Positions 34,376 to 42,391 of a stretch of 64,000 nucleotides of DNA are shown one piece after another. How positions within the stretch are numbered: the first letter of the stretch is position 1; each line of letters begins with the position of its first letter. The notes below the pieces were generated by a model. The model saw only the letters and a program-made list of their open reading frames with translations, did no database searches and was not told the DNA's origin. The DNA comes from Candidatus Lucifugimonas marina. GTDB taxonomy: Bacteria > Chloroflexota > Dehalococcoidia > Lucifugimonadales > Lucifugimonadaceae. The DNA lies in NCBI GenBank assembly GCA_029593915.1, contig CP046147.1, forward strand, positions 868,001 through 932,000. The letters run 5' to 3'. The translations under genes and the position numbers were made by a program.

Positions 34376-34568
34376 GCTTGCGTCCCCTCACTCTAAGTAG
34401 CCCGTTCAATTTCCAAGTAGCGTGGTCTGCTGACGGTCCAACTCCTGACGGGACCTCGACTACCATTTCTTCGAATTCGTAGCTAATTTCAGCATCATGT
34501 TCTGTCAGTGCCTTCCATAGCGAGGTGGCTAAGTCCGGCCATGATGGGTTCGAGTTTTCATTTGTCAT
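34368..34568 (-). CDS. Small unknown protein, first gene opposite the photolyase
   Basis: 66 residues from ATG 34566-34568 with AAAGGA eight bases upstream; the longer open frame toward 34847 would overlap the photolyase start and is not accepted. Sequence is acidic (LTEHDAEISYEFEEMVVEVP) with a basic tail (RVRGRK). Overlap of eight bases with the next gene suggests a coupled pair. Not recognised. Confidence 0.6.
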   Translation of the reverse strand: MTNENSNPSWPDLATSLWKALTEHDAEISYEFEEMVVEVPSGVGPSADHATWKLNGLLRVRGRKLD

Positions 34569-34768
34569 CTTAAAAATCCTTTCGCTGACTCCGCAGCTCG
34601 TTACTCGGGGTCTAACATCAGTTGCGCTCAACTTTGGTCTTTGGATATCACGTGTCGAGTTCGCACCAGAATTTCGAACTGTTCTTCGCTTATCTATTTC
34701 TTTTTTTCGGACGTAGGCCAAATTGCCATCCTGATTCAACAACGTTACCAAGTAATGTAGAATATGTC

Positions 34769-34787
34769 CAGTATTGTATGAATACTG
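34769..34787. promoter_or_regulatory. Candidate operator between photolyase and SDR operons
   Basis: CAGTATT, five bases, AATACTG: a perfect 7-bp inverted repeat in an AT-rich region 59 bases before the photolyase ATG and upstream of the divergent gene group. The position fits a repressor or light-responsive regulator site controlling both directions. No regulator gene for it is seen in the window. Confidence 0.5.
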
Positions 34788-34845
34788 TAGTATAAATCCA
34801 GCATGATACCTTTTTATATTTGGATCAAGCTTGCGGCATTGAGAC

Positions 34846-36348
34846 ATGAATTCGACTCTTCTAATACTCGGCGATCAGCTCCTGGACCGGCACCCTGGAC
34901 TATCGATCAATGACATCGAACGTGTATTGATAGTCGAAGTCGTGATCTCGAGTTACGATCGGCTCTATCACCGCAAGAGATTGGCGCTACTGATGAGTGC
35001 CATGCGTCACTATTCGAAACGTCTCAAGGATGCGGGTTTCGAGGTCGATTACCGGCAGGCCCATCGGCTGGATACAGGAATCCAAGATCACATTACCGAA
35101 TTCTCAGTAGACCGTTTGTTTGTGATGGATCCGGATTCTTACTGGGTCAAAGATATGCTCGATACGTGGTCTCAAACCATGGACGTAGAAATCAGCGTGA
35201 TGAGCAACACGAAAATGCTCAGGACGCGCGAGGAGTTCGCAAATAGTCTCTCAGATCTCGAAAACGCTCGCCAAGAAAATTTTTATCGCAGGATGCGTTC
35301 ACTTAGTGGAATCTTGATGAAAGGTAATAACTCTCCGGAAGGAGGAAAGTGGAATTTTGACTTCTCGAATAGGAAACCACTGCCTAAAAATGGGCTAACA
35401 ATTACAGAACCACTTAAGTTCGAACCTGACGAAATAACAGTCCAGGTTCTCCAAGAGATCGATATTCATGATCACGCCTTTGGTTCACTCGAAGGATTTG
35501 ATTTGGCAGTCGATTCTCATCAGGCGGAGTTGGCAGTCGATGACTTCGTTGAGAACCGACTCTCGTTGTTCGGGCGCTACGAAGATGCGATGACGACTTC
35601 TAGCGACCTGGTTTTCCACTCGGGTCTTTCTGCCTACATGAACTTGGGTCTGATCGATCCCCTGACGCTTTGTAAAACGGTTGAAGAAGCATACGTATCG
35701 GGCAAAGTTCCAATTGAGTCAGCAGAAGGCTTTATCCGGCAGGTGATCGGATGGCGTGAGTATATGCATTTCAAGTACTCACGTCTGATGCCGTCTCTTG
35801 AAAGCGTTAATTCATGGAATCACGTTAAGCCACTACCTAAGTTCTGGTGGACTGGCCAGACAGATATGACGTGTGTCAAAAGTGTCGTCGACAAAGTTAT
35901 AAAAACCGGATACTCACACCATATCGAGCGTTTGATGATACTCACCAATTTCGCGTTCGTAGCGGAGCTCGATCCTCGGGAAGTAAACGAGTGGTTTAAT
36001 TCCGTTTACATCGACGCGTACGACTGGGTTGTTACTCCCAACGTGATGGGTATGGGGCTTAATGCCGATGGCGGGACTATTGCCACAAAGCCATACTTTT
36101 CATCGGCCAACTACATAAACCGGATGTCGGATTACTGTTCTAGCTGCCGATATGATCCGAAAAAAAGAACAGGCAAAGAAGCTTGCCCGTTTAACTTCCT
36201 ATTTTGGAGAAAGGTCGAGAAGGAGCGCGAGCGTCTATCCCATAATTTCCGTTCCCGGATGATGGTCCGACAGTTGGACCGTATGGATGAGTCCGAACAA
36301 TACGAAATTTTTCAGAATGCAAACGCATGGCTAGAGCGAATTAAATAA
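34846..36348 (+). CDS. FeS-type (6-4) photolyase/cryptochrome (PhrB-like)
   Basis: 500 residues. N-terminal Rossmann-like domain (STLLILGDQLLDRHP), then the helical FAD-binding half. Cys343, Cys431, Cys434 and Cys447 have exactly the spacing (88, 3 and 13 residues) of the four [4Fe-4S] ligands in Agrobacterium PhrB, so the cluster is likely intact. VIGWREYMHFKYS and the DAYDWVVTPNVMGMGLNADGGTIATKPY segment fit the FAD-binding and lesion-binding part of this class (FeS-BCP, DPRP family). Such enzymes repair (6-4) pyrimidine photoproducts with blue light. It is divergent from the small-protein/SDR operon over a 277-base control region. Confidence 0.92.
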   Translation: MNSTLLILGDQLLDRHPGLSINDIERVLIVEVVISSYDRLYHRKRLALLMSAMRHYSKRLKDAGFEVDYRQAHRLDTGIQDHITEFSVDRLFVMDPDSYWVKDMLDTWSQTMDVEISVMSNTKMLRTREEFANSLSDLENARQENFYRRMRSLSGILMKGNNSPEGGKWNFDFSNRKPLPKNGLTITEPLKFEPDEITVQVLQEIDIHDHAFGSLEGFDLAVDSHQAELAVDDFVENRLSLFGRYEDAMTTSSDLVFHSGLSAYMNLGLIDPLTLCKTVEEAYVSGKVPIESAEGFIRQVIGWREYMHFKYSRLMPSLESVNSWNHVKPLPKFWWTGQTDMTCVKSVVDKVIKTGYSHHIERLMILTNFAFVAELDPREVNEWFNSVYIDAYDWVVTPNVMGMGLNADGGTIATKPYFSSANYINRMSDYCSSCRYDPKKRTGKEACPFNFLFWRKVEKERERLSHNFRSRMMVRQLDRMDESEQYEIFQNANAWLERIK

Positions 36349-36463
36349 TTGGCAGGTGCTGGGGCTTGAGCCAAACATCGACTGAAACTGACTTTATATA
36401 TTTCCGCGATCGGTTGGTCTTTGCTAGCAGGTCTTGCTTACTGGAGATCTAGTGAACTGAGAT

Positions 36464-37412
36464 GGTTCTGTCAGAACTCAGTGTCGGGGCAGAATAGCAT
36501 CATCCCTCAATTGCTGAGGAGATCTGTTCATGACCTGTCCACATTGCCAATCTACGTCCGTATCTAATAGGAAATTTCGAACCTCACTTGGCTATCGAAC
36601 TTTCTGTTGCCTACACTGCGGACGGCGTTTCAATGAACGTTCCGGCACGCAATTCAATGATCTCCAATTCCCGAACGACATCGTGCTGATGGCAGTGCTT
36701 TGGCGTCTGAGATACAAGCTTGGATTCCGGGATGTTGCGGAACTACTCTTACAACGTGGTTTCGAGGTCAGTTACGAAACCATACGCGTCTGGGAGTTTC
36801 GATTTGCTCCGTTGATTAGTGAGCACTTGCGCGCTAAACGGCGTGGAATAGCCGGTCAATCCTGGTATCTGGACGAGACTTACATCAAGGTCAGTGGTCG
36901 TTGGCGATATCTCTACAGAGCCATAGATCGAGAAGGAAACCTGCTCGATTCGATGCTTAGTGAGCACAGAGACAAGCACGCCGCTCGACGTTTCTTGCGC
37001 CGTCTCATCGATAGTGCAGGGCAGAAGCCACTACGGATGACGACAGACAAACATCCTGCCTACACGAAGGCAATTCGTTGGATTGTCGGACGTAAAGTCT
37101 TGCATCGACACAGTCAGTATCTGAACAATCGTATTGAGCAGAATCATAGATCAATCAAGCAACGCTATTACCCGATGCTGGGTTTCGCCAAGTTCGAGTC
37201 TGCAAGTAGATTCTGTACTGCATTCGACGAACTACGAAATTATTTGAGAGTCCGTGCCACAGACGGTGAGCATGTTCCAGCGGACGTTCGAAGGAAGATA
37301 TTCACAGATAGATGGTCGACTCTAATGATCGAGCTGTCAGCTTAAATACTGAGACGAATCCTGTATTTAGGTCGACCCATTTTCGTGACGTGCGCTGAGT
37401 TCTGACAGAACC
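36464..37412 (+). mobile_element. IS6-family insertion sequence
   Basis: 949 bp with 18-bp terminal inverted repeats GGTTCTGTCAGAACTCAG at 36464 and its complement ending at 37412, surrounding one transposase gene. The terminal repeat begins with its own small palindrome (GTTCTG-T-CAGAAC). The eight bases on each side (ACTGAGAT and AAGTTTGC) are not duplicated, as happens when one IS6 copy remains after cointegrate resolution or a deletion. Confidence 0.9.
36530..37345 (+). CDS. IS6-family transposase
   Basis: 271 residues: an N-terminal zinc ribbon (CPHC ... CLHCG, residues 3-29), a helix-turn-helix (FRDVAELLLQRGFEVSYETIRVWEFRF), and a DDE core with WYLDETYIKVSGRWRYLYRAID (first Asp), MTTDKHPAYTKAI (second Asp) and NNRIEQNHRSIKQRYYPMLGF (Glu). 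The zinc ribbon makes it longer than the IS26 type. It moves by replicative cointegrate formation. Confidence 0.94.
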   Translation: MTCPHCQSTSVSNRKFRTSLGYRTFCCLHCGRRFNERSGTQFNDLQFPNDIVLMAVLWRLRYKLGFRDVAELLLQRGFEVSYETIRVWEFRFAPLISEHLRAKRRGIAGQSWYLDETYIKVSGRWRYLYRAIDREGNLLDSMLSEHRDKHAARRFLRRLIDSAGQKPLRMTTDKHPAYTKAIRWIVGRKVLHRHSQYLNNRIEQNHRSIKQRYYPMLGFAKFESASRFCTAFDELRNYLRVRATDGEHVPADVRRKIFTDRWSTLMIELSA

Positions 37413-37736
37413 AAGTTTGCCTACTCGGGGCGCAGTCGGCATGCCGTAACGAGCGGTAGAGGTTTCGGGGGCAGGTCAACTTTTTAAGGAGCATATCAGT
37501 CAAAAATCGTTATTCATTTGTAACCCAATCGTTATTCATTTGTAACCCAATCGTTATCCAAGTAACTGCGGTGGCATGCGCATGGTGATTCAATGGAAGA
37601 GCCTAAACTCGGATCCGCGCGATTCGCATTTGAGTATGTTCTTGATCTTAGTCAATTAACGTGAAAGACAGAACATTTTGAGATCTATTTAGGCGAATTG
37701 AAATAAAATCCCCGGCGTCGAAATTTTGTGATTTGT
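37413..37736. repeat. Repeat-bearing spacer between IS6 element and IS3 copy B
   Basis: No gene up to 37736. TCGGGGGCAGGTCA (37465-37478) equals the outer 14 bases of the IS3-family left end in inverted orientation, a solo IS end. From 37505 a 22-bp unit beginning AATCGTTATTCATTTG is repeated exactly at 37527, with a broken third copy at 37549-37559. The rest is AT-rich and has no other supported feature. Confidence 0.75.
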
Positions 37737-37931
37737 ATGACAGTGCGACAACAAAACTTGCTACTAGAGGCTCTGGGTCAACTTGCGCTATATGAAGAAG
37801 CAGTTCGAAAACTTGTCTGCTCGGAATCTCCACGAGAAATTATTGCAAATATAAAATCACTTGAAGATCTGGGAAGCGATAACCCCTGTCTCTATCGTTC
37901 GCAAATTTACAAGCATCTCAAGCGCTTATGA
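37737..37931 (+). CDS. Short unknown ORF ending at the IS boundary
   Basis: 64 residues, helical and Leu/Glu-rich (VRQQNLLLEALGQLALYEEAVRKLVCS). The last sense codon lies right before the IS; its stop codon TGA (37929-37931) is made from the IS terminus, so the original protein was probably longer and has been cut. No ribosome site is evident. Could be a chance frame. Confidence 0.35.
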   Translation: MTVRQQNLLLEALGQLALYEEAVRKLVCSESPREIIANIKSLEDLGSDNPCLYRSQIYKHLKRL

Positions 37932-37957
37932 CCTGCCCCCGATAGCGTTACCACTTA

Positions 37958-38788
37958 TTATCTCGAATTCGCAGCCAGCTTAAGCCTGGGCATGATCACC
38001 TCAGGTGCTGGTGCCCGGTATCCAAGTGAGCTGTGTGGTCGGATCGTGTTGTACTCCCTTCTCCACCGTTCCGTCAGTATCTGTACCTCCTTCAACGAAT
38101 AGAAGATCTCACGGTTTAGCAACTCATCTCTGAACTTTCCGTTGAAGCTCTCGTTGTAGCCGTTCTCCCATGGACTACCCGGTTCGATAAATAGTGTCTT
38201 CACTCCAACTCGCTCCAGCCAGTCTCGAATTGTCTTTGAAGTGAACTCCGGCCCGTTATCTGAACGAATGTGCTCCGGTGCACCATTAAGAACAAATAGT
38301 TCTGTCAGCGCATGGATCACATCGTTTGACCTGATACGCCTCGCCACCTTGATGGCCATGCACTCCCGCGTGTACTCGTCGATCACAGTGAGCATTCTGA
38401 CCGCACGACCGTCCTCGGTTCTACAGGCCACGAAGTCGTAAGCCCACACATGTCCTTTACGTTCCGGTTTCAGCTTGATGATTGAACCATCGTTCAGCCA
38501 GAGCCGTCCTCTTTTCGGTTGCTTCTTCGGAACCTTCAGCCCTTCACGTCGCCATATGCGTTCGACACGCTTGTGGTTCACATGCCAGCCACGATCCCTT
38601 AGCAATGCTGTGATCCGGCGATAGCCGTACCTGCCGAACCGCACTGCAAGCTTGACGATTTCGGCAGTCAGCGATTCTTCGTCATCTCTCAACTTCAAAG
38701 CTCGACGTTGTGTTGGTCTGGGCTGGTTGAGCACCATACAGGCTCTTCGCTCAGATACTCCAGGAAGTATTCGCTGGACGTGTTTCAC
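37958..38788 (-). CDS. IS3-family transposase OrfB (copy B)
   Basis: 276 residues, identical to the copy-A protein except for the penultimate residue (ANSR rather than ANPR). The DDE catalytic motifs are intact, so the element is potentially active. Confidence 0.93.
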   Translation of the reverse strand: MKHVQRILPGVSERRACMVLNQPRPTQRRALKLRDDEESLTAEIVKLAVRFGRYGYRRITALLRDRGWHVNHKRVERIWRREGLKVPKKQPKRGRLWLNDGSIIKLKPERKGHVWAYDFVACRTEDGRAVRMLTVIDEYTRECMAIKVARRIRSNDVIHALTELFVLNGAPEHIRSDNGPEFTSKTIRDWLERVGVKTLFIEPGSPWENGYNESFNGKFRDELLNREIFYSLKEVQILTERWRREYNTIRPHSSLGYRAPAPEVIMPRLKLAANSR

Positions 38789-38811
38789 GCACTTACGGCG
38801 ACGTGAAGGGC

Positions 38812-39090
38812 TCAGAAGTTTACCTCTGCCGCTTCTTTCAGGATCTGTTTATCCAGAGCAAGATCGGCAACCGTTCGCTTCAGTCTTGCGTTTTCTTTCT
38901 CAAGCTTCTTGAGCTTCTTTGCCTGGTCGAGATCGAGTCCACCGTACTCACGTCGCCACCTGTAATAGGTGTGATCTGTAACACCGATCTCTCGTACTGC
39001 CTGACCTACGCTCTTGCCACCTGCAACGGCAACCTCGACTTGCCGGAGCTTGTTTAGGACCTGCTCCGGACTATGACCTTTTCTTGGCAT
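38812..39090 (-). CDS. IS3-family transposase OrfA (copy B)
   Basis: 92 residues, identical to copy A except for Val instead of Gly in the last four residues (EVNF). The helix-turn-helix and leucine-zipper regions are unchanged. OrfB follows in the -1 frame. Confidence 0.93.
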   Translation of the reverse strand: MPRKGHSPEQVLNKLRQVEVAVAGGKSVGQAVREIGVTDHTYYRWRREYGGLDLDQAKKLKKLEKENARLKRTVADLALDKQILKEAAEVNF

Positions 39091-39171
39091 TTCTGCCTCC
39101 CTTCAATTCAACCAGTATCTGATTTTTCAACTGGATACGTTTGAGGGGGGCAGGTCAATTGGGCATGACTG

Positions 39172-40791
39172 CTATTTTTCGACAATAGTTCTTAGATCAT
39201 CACGTTGCGCATCATGAGAGGTGAGGTAGTCGTAGATGAATTTCCGGCGCGCTTCGATGTCGACCGGTTGCTGTAGCCCTTCGCCGACTGCATCGAGGTC
39301 AGTTTCCACGAGATGTTTTTCGTTGAAGTTGGCTCGCACGATCACAGAACATTTCTCCAGCTGAACTCTTGCTTTTTCGATTAATCGTCGATTTGGTATA
39401 TCGATCAGTACAACGGGTTTGAGAGTGCAGAGTGCTTCGATGAATGCGCTCCCTGCAATGTCGAACACGTAGGCATCGGCATGGTCAAAAGTGCTGGCCA
39501 TTCCGGTTTGCCTGAGTTCAGTTGAAGAAACATCATCGAATACTGGAATGCCGGCTCCGTTTCCTTTTGGGTGGCGTTTGGCAAAGACTGTGTACCCAGA
39601 ATCTGAGAGCTGTTTTAGCAGTCGGCGATGCCATTCCATGTATACGATGTCGTGAATTTTTACGTTTGGTAAAGCTCGACGGGTTCCTGAGAAAGAAGCG
39701 GAAATTACGTATACGTTTTTGACCCTAGATATTGGGGACGTTGCGTCGACAATGCGTTGGTGGAACTGCGATCCACCTGCGACGATCTGCCGAGTATTGG
39801 GAATGTTTCGACCCTTAGAGTTTGATTCTGTGACTCTGGATACTTCTTCAGCCGATTCTGTGCCGAAGGTCACATAGGTATCTGAGAAAGGAAGTTCAAT
39901 CGATTGCCAGAGAGGGTCGGCGAATAGTGACGTATCGCCACCGTGAGTCGTTCTTACTACCCGAGCACCGTTTTTTTGAAATGCGTGACTAACTGTTCGA
40001 GCGAGGTAGCTGCCGCCAGTTCCCGTGAACAGCGTCATGCTGGAGGATGGTTTGGAGGTAAGGGTGAACTGTTGGTCGGCTATTCCGTTCGCCAAGTGAT
40101 CTGCGACGATAGATGAAATGTAGTTGTTGAACTTTGGAGTCGGAGCGTGACCTACTTTGGCTAGCTCCGTACTAAGTTGATGCTGGATCTCAACCGAAAG
40201 ATCAGTCACTGCTTGAGTTGGTCTCATACTAGTCGGTCGCTGTGCGGCGACATCAGCGTAGGCGAGCCGAAGCAGATTGTCGGAACCGCCTGTTAGTTCC
40301 AGCAGTAGTGGATTTGCGCTGATTGAGAGGTAGTTGGGAGAGCCTCGAAATCGGGTATTTAGTCGACCGAGTGTTTTTTTTGCGAAACGAGATGCTCTTC
40401 TTGCCGGGTTTCGTAACGCCGTTTCGCCTGCAACTCGCGCGTCTCCGATTGGAGAAAAATTGCCGAATGAGTCGTTCTGGAGCATACCGTAGAGTCGTAA
40501 ATCACTGTTGTACGTCAGTTCCATATCTTGCTGACGTGCCGCAGATACATCGATCCATGCGCCGACTATCGAGGCGAGGTCAACTAGCAGGTCTGATTCG
40601 ATCAGTTCGTAGGCTGTGCGAAGCTCAGGGCGGTCTGCGAGTTGTGCTGGTAACTGTTGCGACCACTCGACGAACTCGCGAAGAGGATCGTCGTAGATCG
40701 ATTGCGCCACGGGCCAGCGAAAATCGTCTGAGAACAGGGAGTCGCGCTCGGCTGCGGCAATTCTGAAATCGACTACTAATCGCTTACGCAT
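39172..40791 (-). CDS. GT-B-like surface-polysaccharide transferase, unassigned
   Basis: 539 residues without membrane spans. The C-terminal half looks like a GT-B nucleotide-binding domain of the CDP-glycerol glycerophosphotransferase or capsule-transferase type: TTHGGDTSLFADPLW (about 283-297), VYVISASFSG (about 358), a MEWHRRLLKQLSDSGYTVFAKRHPKG strand-helix-strand, and FDIAGSAFIEALCTLKPVVLIDIP, the usual donor-binding helix. The N-terminal 250 residues are not recognisable. It is the last gene of the glycan operon, after a methyltransferase and the PtmA/F/B-like trio, so it may transfer their activated sugar. That assignment is inference. Confidence 0.6.
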   Translation of the reverse strand: MRKRLVVDFRIAAAERDSLFSDDFRWPVAQSIYDDPLREFVEWSQQLPAQLADRPELRTAYELIESDLLVDLASIVGAWIDVSAARQQDMELTYNSDLRLYGMLQNDSFGNFSPIGDARVAGETALRNPARRASRFAKKTLGRLNTRFRGSPNYLSISANPLLLELTGGSDNLLRLAYADVAAQRPTSMRPTQAVTDLSVEIQHQLSTELAKVGHAPTPKFNNYISSIVADHLANGIADQQFTLTSKPSSSMTLFTGTGGSYLARTVSHAFQKNGARVVRTTHGGDTSLFADPLWQSIELPFSDTYVTFGTESAEEVSRVTESNSKGRNIPNTRQIVAGGSQFHQRIVDATSPISRVKNVYVISASFSGTRRALPNVKIHDIVYMEWHRRLLKQLSDSGYTVFAKRHPKGNGAGIPVFDDVSSTELRQTGMASTFDHADAYVFDIAGSAFIEALCTLKPVVLIDIPNRRLIEKARVQLEKCSVIVRANFNEKHLVETDLDAVGEGLQQPVDIEARRKFIYDYLTSHDAQRDDLRTIVEK

Positions 40792-40818
40792 GGTGACATT
40801 CTGCTTTGATGCTTCGAG

Positions 40819-41562
40819 CTACCGCTTTTTGGCGACGGCGAGCAGCATTGTTTCTTTGGAGAAGCGAATTAGGAGCCGATGTTTGCGCTGATTCTTATCG
40901 CGCCACTTCATCGAGTTGGGGAGCTTTCGCAGGAACCAGGGGATGACCTTCAAGAACGGCATTCGCCAAGTGAATGGCAGTTGATAGATGTCGGCTATTC
41001 GAATGTCGTCGAATTCTGCCATTCGTAACACACGATCTAGAGTACGCAGTGTGTATGGGCGAATGTGGGTGGGGTCGTCGTAGAAGTTAACCCGTTGGGA
41101 ATTCCAGTTGGGTGTCATGATGACTGCGAGTCCACCGGGATTCAGCACACGCGATATCTCGGCGAGAAAGTGTTCCCAGTTTTCGACGTGTTCAATGACC
41201 GATTTGGTGAACACGACGTCGAATGAATTATCAGGAAGCGGAAACGACTGTTCGCCTATTTCTGCTTCGACTACTTCAGCATCGATTTTGAGAGACTCAA
41301 ATGTTTCTTTGGCGTCACCGTGCCGATCGATAGTGGTGATGTTGAAGTAGCGAGAGAAGACTGCAGCCTGTGCTCCCTTACCTGCACCCACATCGAGGAG
41401 CGACTTTGTAGGTTTGCCTTCAGAATTTAGAGATGCGCCACCCAGCCATTTGTCGACAAGATGATCGACGAGTTGATGAGCATAGTCGCCGGCTTTGATT
41501 CCGAGATCTGCGTAGACAATATCGAGATAGCTCAAGCCGTTACCACGCAGTCCATCCGCCAT
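40819..41562 (-). CDS. Class I SAM-dependent methyltransferase
   Basis: 247 residues: SLLDVGAGKGAQAAVFSRYF (AdoMet motif I, about 53-72), acidic loop ITTIDRHGDAK, motif II/III region NSFDVVFTKSVIEHVENWEHFLAEISRVLNPGGLAVIMTPN, as in the UbiE/Methyltransf_11 group, and a basic C-terminus. It probably methylates a sugar or lipid-linked glycan of the locus. Overlaps the following SDR gene (upstream in transcription) by 23 bases. Confidence 0.88.
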   Translation of the reverse strand: MADGLRGNGLSYLDIVYADLGIKAGDYAHQLVDHLVDKWLGGASLNSEGKPTKSLLDVGAGKGAQAAVFSRYFNITTIDRHGDAKETFESLKIDAEVVEAEIGEQSFPLPDNSFDVVFTKSVIEHVENWEHFLAEISRVLNPGGLAVIMTPNWNSQRVNFYDDPTHIRPYTLRTLDRVLRMAEFDDIRIADIYQLPFTWRMPFLKVIPWFLRKLPNSMKWRDKNQRKHRLLIRFSKETMLLAVAKKR

Positions 41563-42382
41563 CGACGACGAGCGTTGAGCCTGTCATGTATGACGAGGCG
41601 TCTGAAGCCAAAAATACAAATGGCCCGCTCAGCTCTGAAGCACTAGACATTCTGCCCATCGGAGACATCTTGGCGAAATTTTCTTTGAACCATTCGGGGT
41701 TATCGTTTTCGACCCCATGTGGAGTAACACAGTTCACACGGATGCCCTGCTTTGCGTAGTGCGTAGCGAGATACCGCGTGTAGTTGGGAATAAACGATTT
41801 GGTAGCAACGTAGTCGACAGGCTTGACCATCGGATTGCCTGTAGGGCTGTTGTAAAGATCGTTGTTCGGTCCAACAAGCGAGTAGGTGGAAGCTGTGAGG
41901 ATGATGTTGCCGGACTTCTGCTTGAGCATTTGCCTGGCGATGCTCTGAGTGACGTTGAACGTACCTGTGACGTTCACATCGATCGAGCGTTTCCAGAGGT
42001 CGAGAGGGAAGGTTTCAAATCTACCGTCGGCACCGTCGGGTGCGTCAGCATCGAACTTGGCATCGATCGCGGCAAGGTGCACAAGCACGTCCACGCTGCC
42101 AAAACGTTCGGCAGCTTGCGTGGTCATCGATTCGACTGATTCAGGGTTAGTGATGTCGGTCGATATAGCGAGGGTAGGCCCGTTGCTATTGTCGGACTTA
42201 GCGGCGAATTTGCTAGAAATTTCGTCAGCAGAAAGTTGGTCCACTAGAACCATGTTGGCTCCAGCTGCCGACATCGCTGCGGATATCTCGCTACCAATAA
42301 GGCCAGCTGCCCCGGTGACGAGTGCTGACTTGCCTTTGAGGCTGAATATGTCTAGACCACGCTTGGTGGTTTCCGGGCTCAT
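41540..42382 (-). CDS. SDR oxidoreductase (PtmA-like)
   Basis: 280 residues: SALVTGAAGLIGSEISAAM (Rossmann motif, about 19-37), active-site Ser in LTASTYSLVGP, Tyr-x-x-x-Lys as YVATKS (about 189-194), and C-terminal GSTLVVDGGWTAW. It sits next to a Gfo/Idh/MocA oxidoreductase and a CMP-sugar synthetase. That trio resembles ptmA, ptmF and ptmB of Campylobacter, which act in making CMP-legionaminic acid precursors. Sugar oxidation/reduction is likely; the specific substrate is inferred from neighbours. Confidence 0.85.
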   Translation of the reverse strand: MSPETTKRGLDIFSLKGKSALVTGAAGLIGSEISAAMSAAGANMVLVDQLSADEISSKFAAKSDNSNGPTLAISTDITNPESVESMTTQAAERFGSVDVLVHLAAIDAKFDADAPDGADGRFETFPLDLWKRSIDVNVTGTFNVTQSIARQMLKQKSGNIILTASTYSLVGPNNDLYNSPTGNPMVKPVDYVATKSFIPNYTRYLATHYAKQGIRVNCVTPHGVENDNPEWFKENFAKMSPMGRMSSASELSGPFVFLASDASSYMTGSTLVVDGGWTAW

Positions 42383-42391
42383 CGTTCTTAT

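Larger units (their letters stand above)
37929..39157 (-). mobile_element. IS3-family element, copy B (IS407-like)
   Basis: 1229 bp with the same ends and orientation as copy A at 29411; the coding sequences differ at only two residues in total. The flanks (CTTA left, ATTG right) show no target duplication. It lies 14 bases beyond the end of the glycan operon. With copy A it brackets a 7.3 kb segment. Confidence 0.93.

Noticed and set aside
34569-34847. N-terminal extension of the small leftward protein to 34847
   Set aside because: It would cross the whole photolyase control region and lacks a start signal, whereas ATG 34568 has a good AAAGGA.
37505-37559. CRISPR array
   Set aside because: The 22-bp units are directly tandem without spacers and only two and a half copies exist; no cas gene is present.
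37465-37942. A complete small non-autonomous element between the solo IS end and copy B
   Set aside because: The two 14-bp sequences point away from the segment between them, so they cannot be the outer ends of one element.
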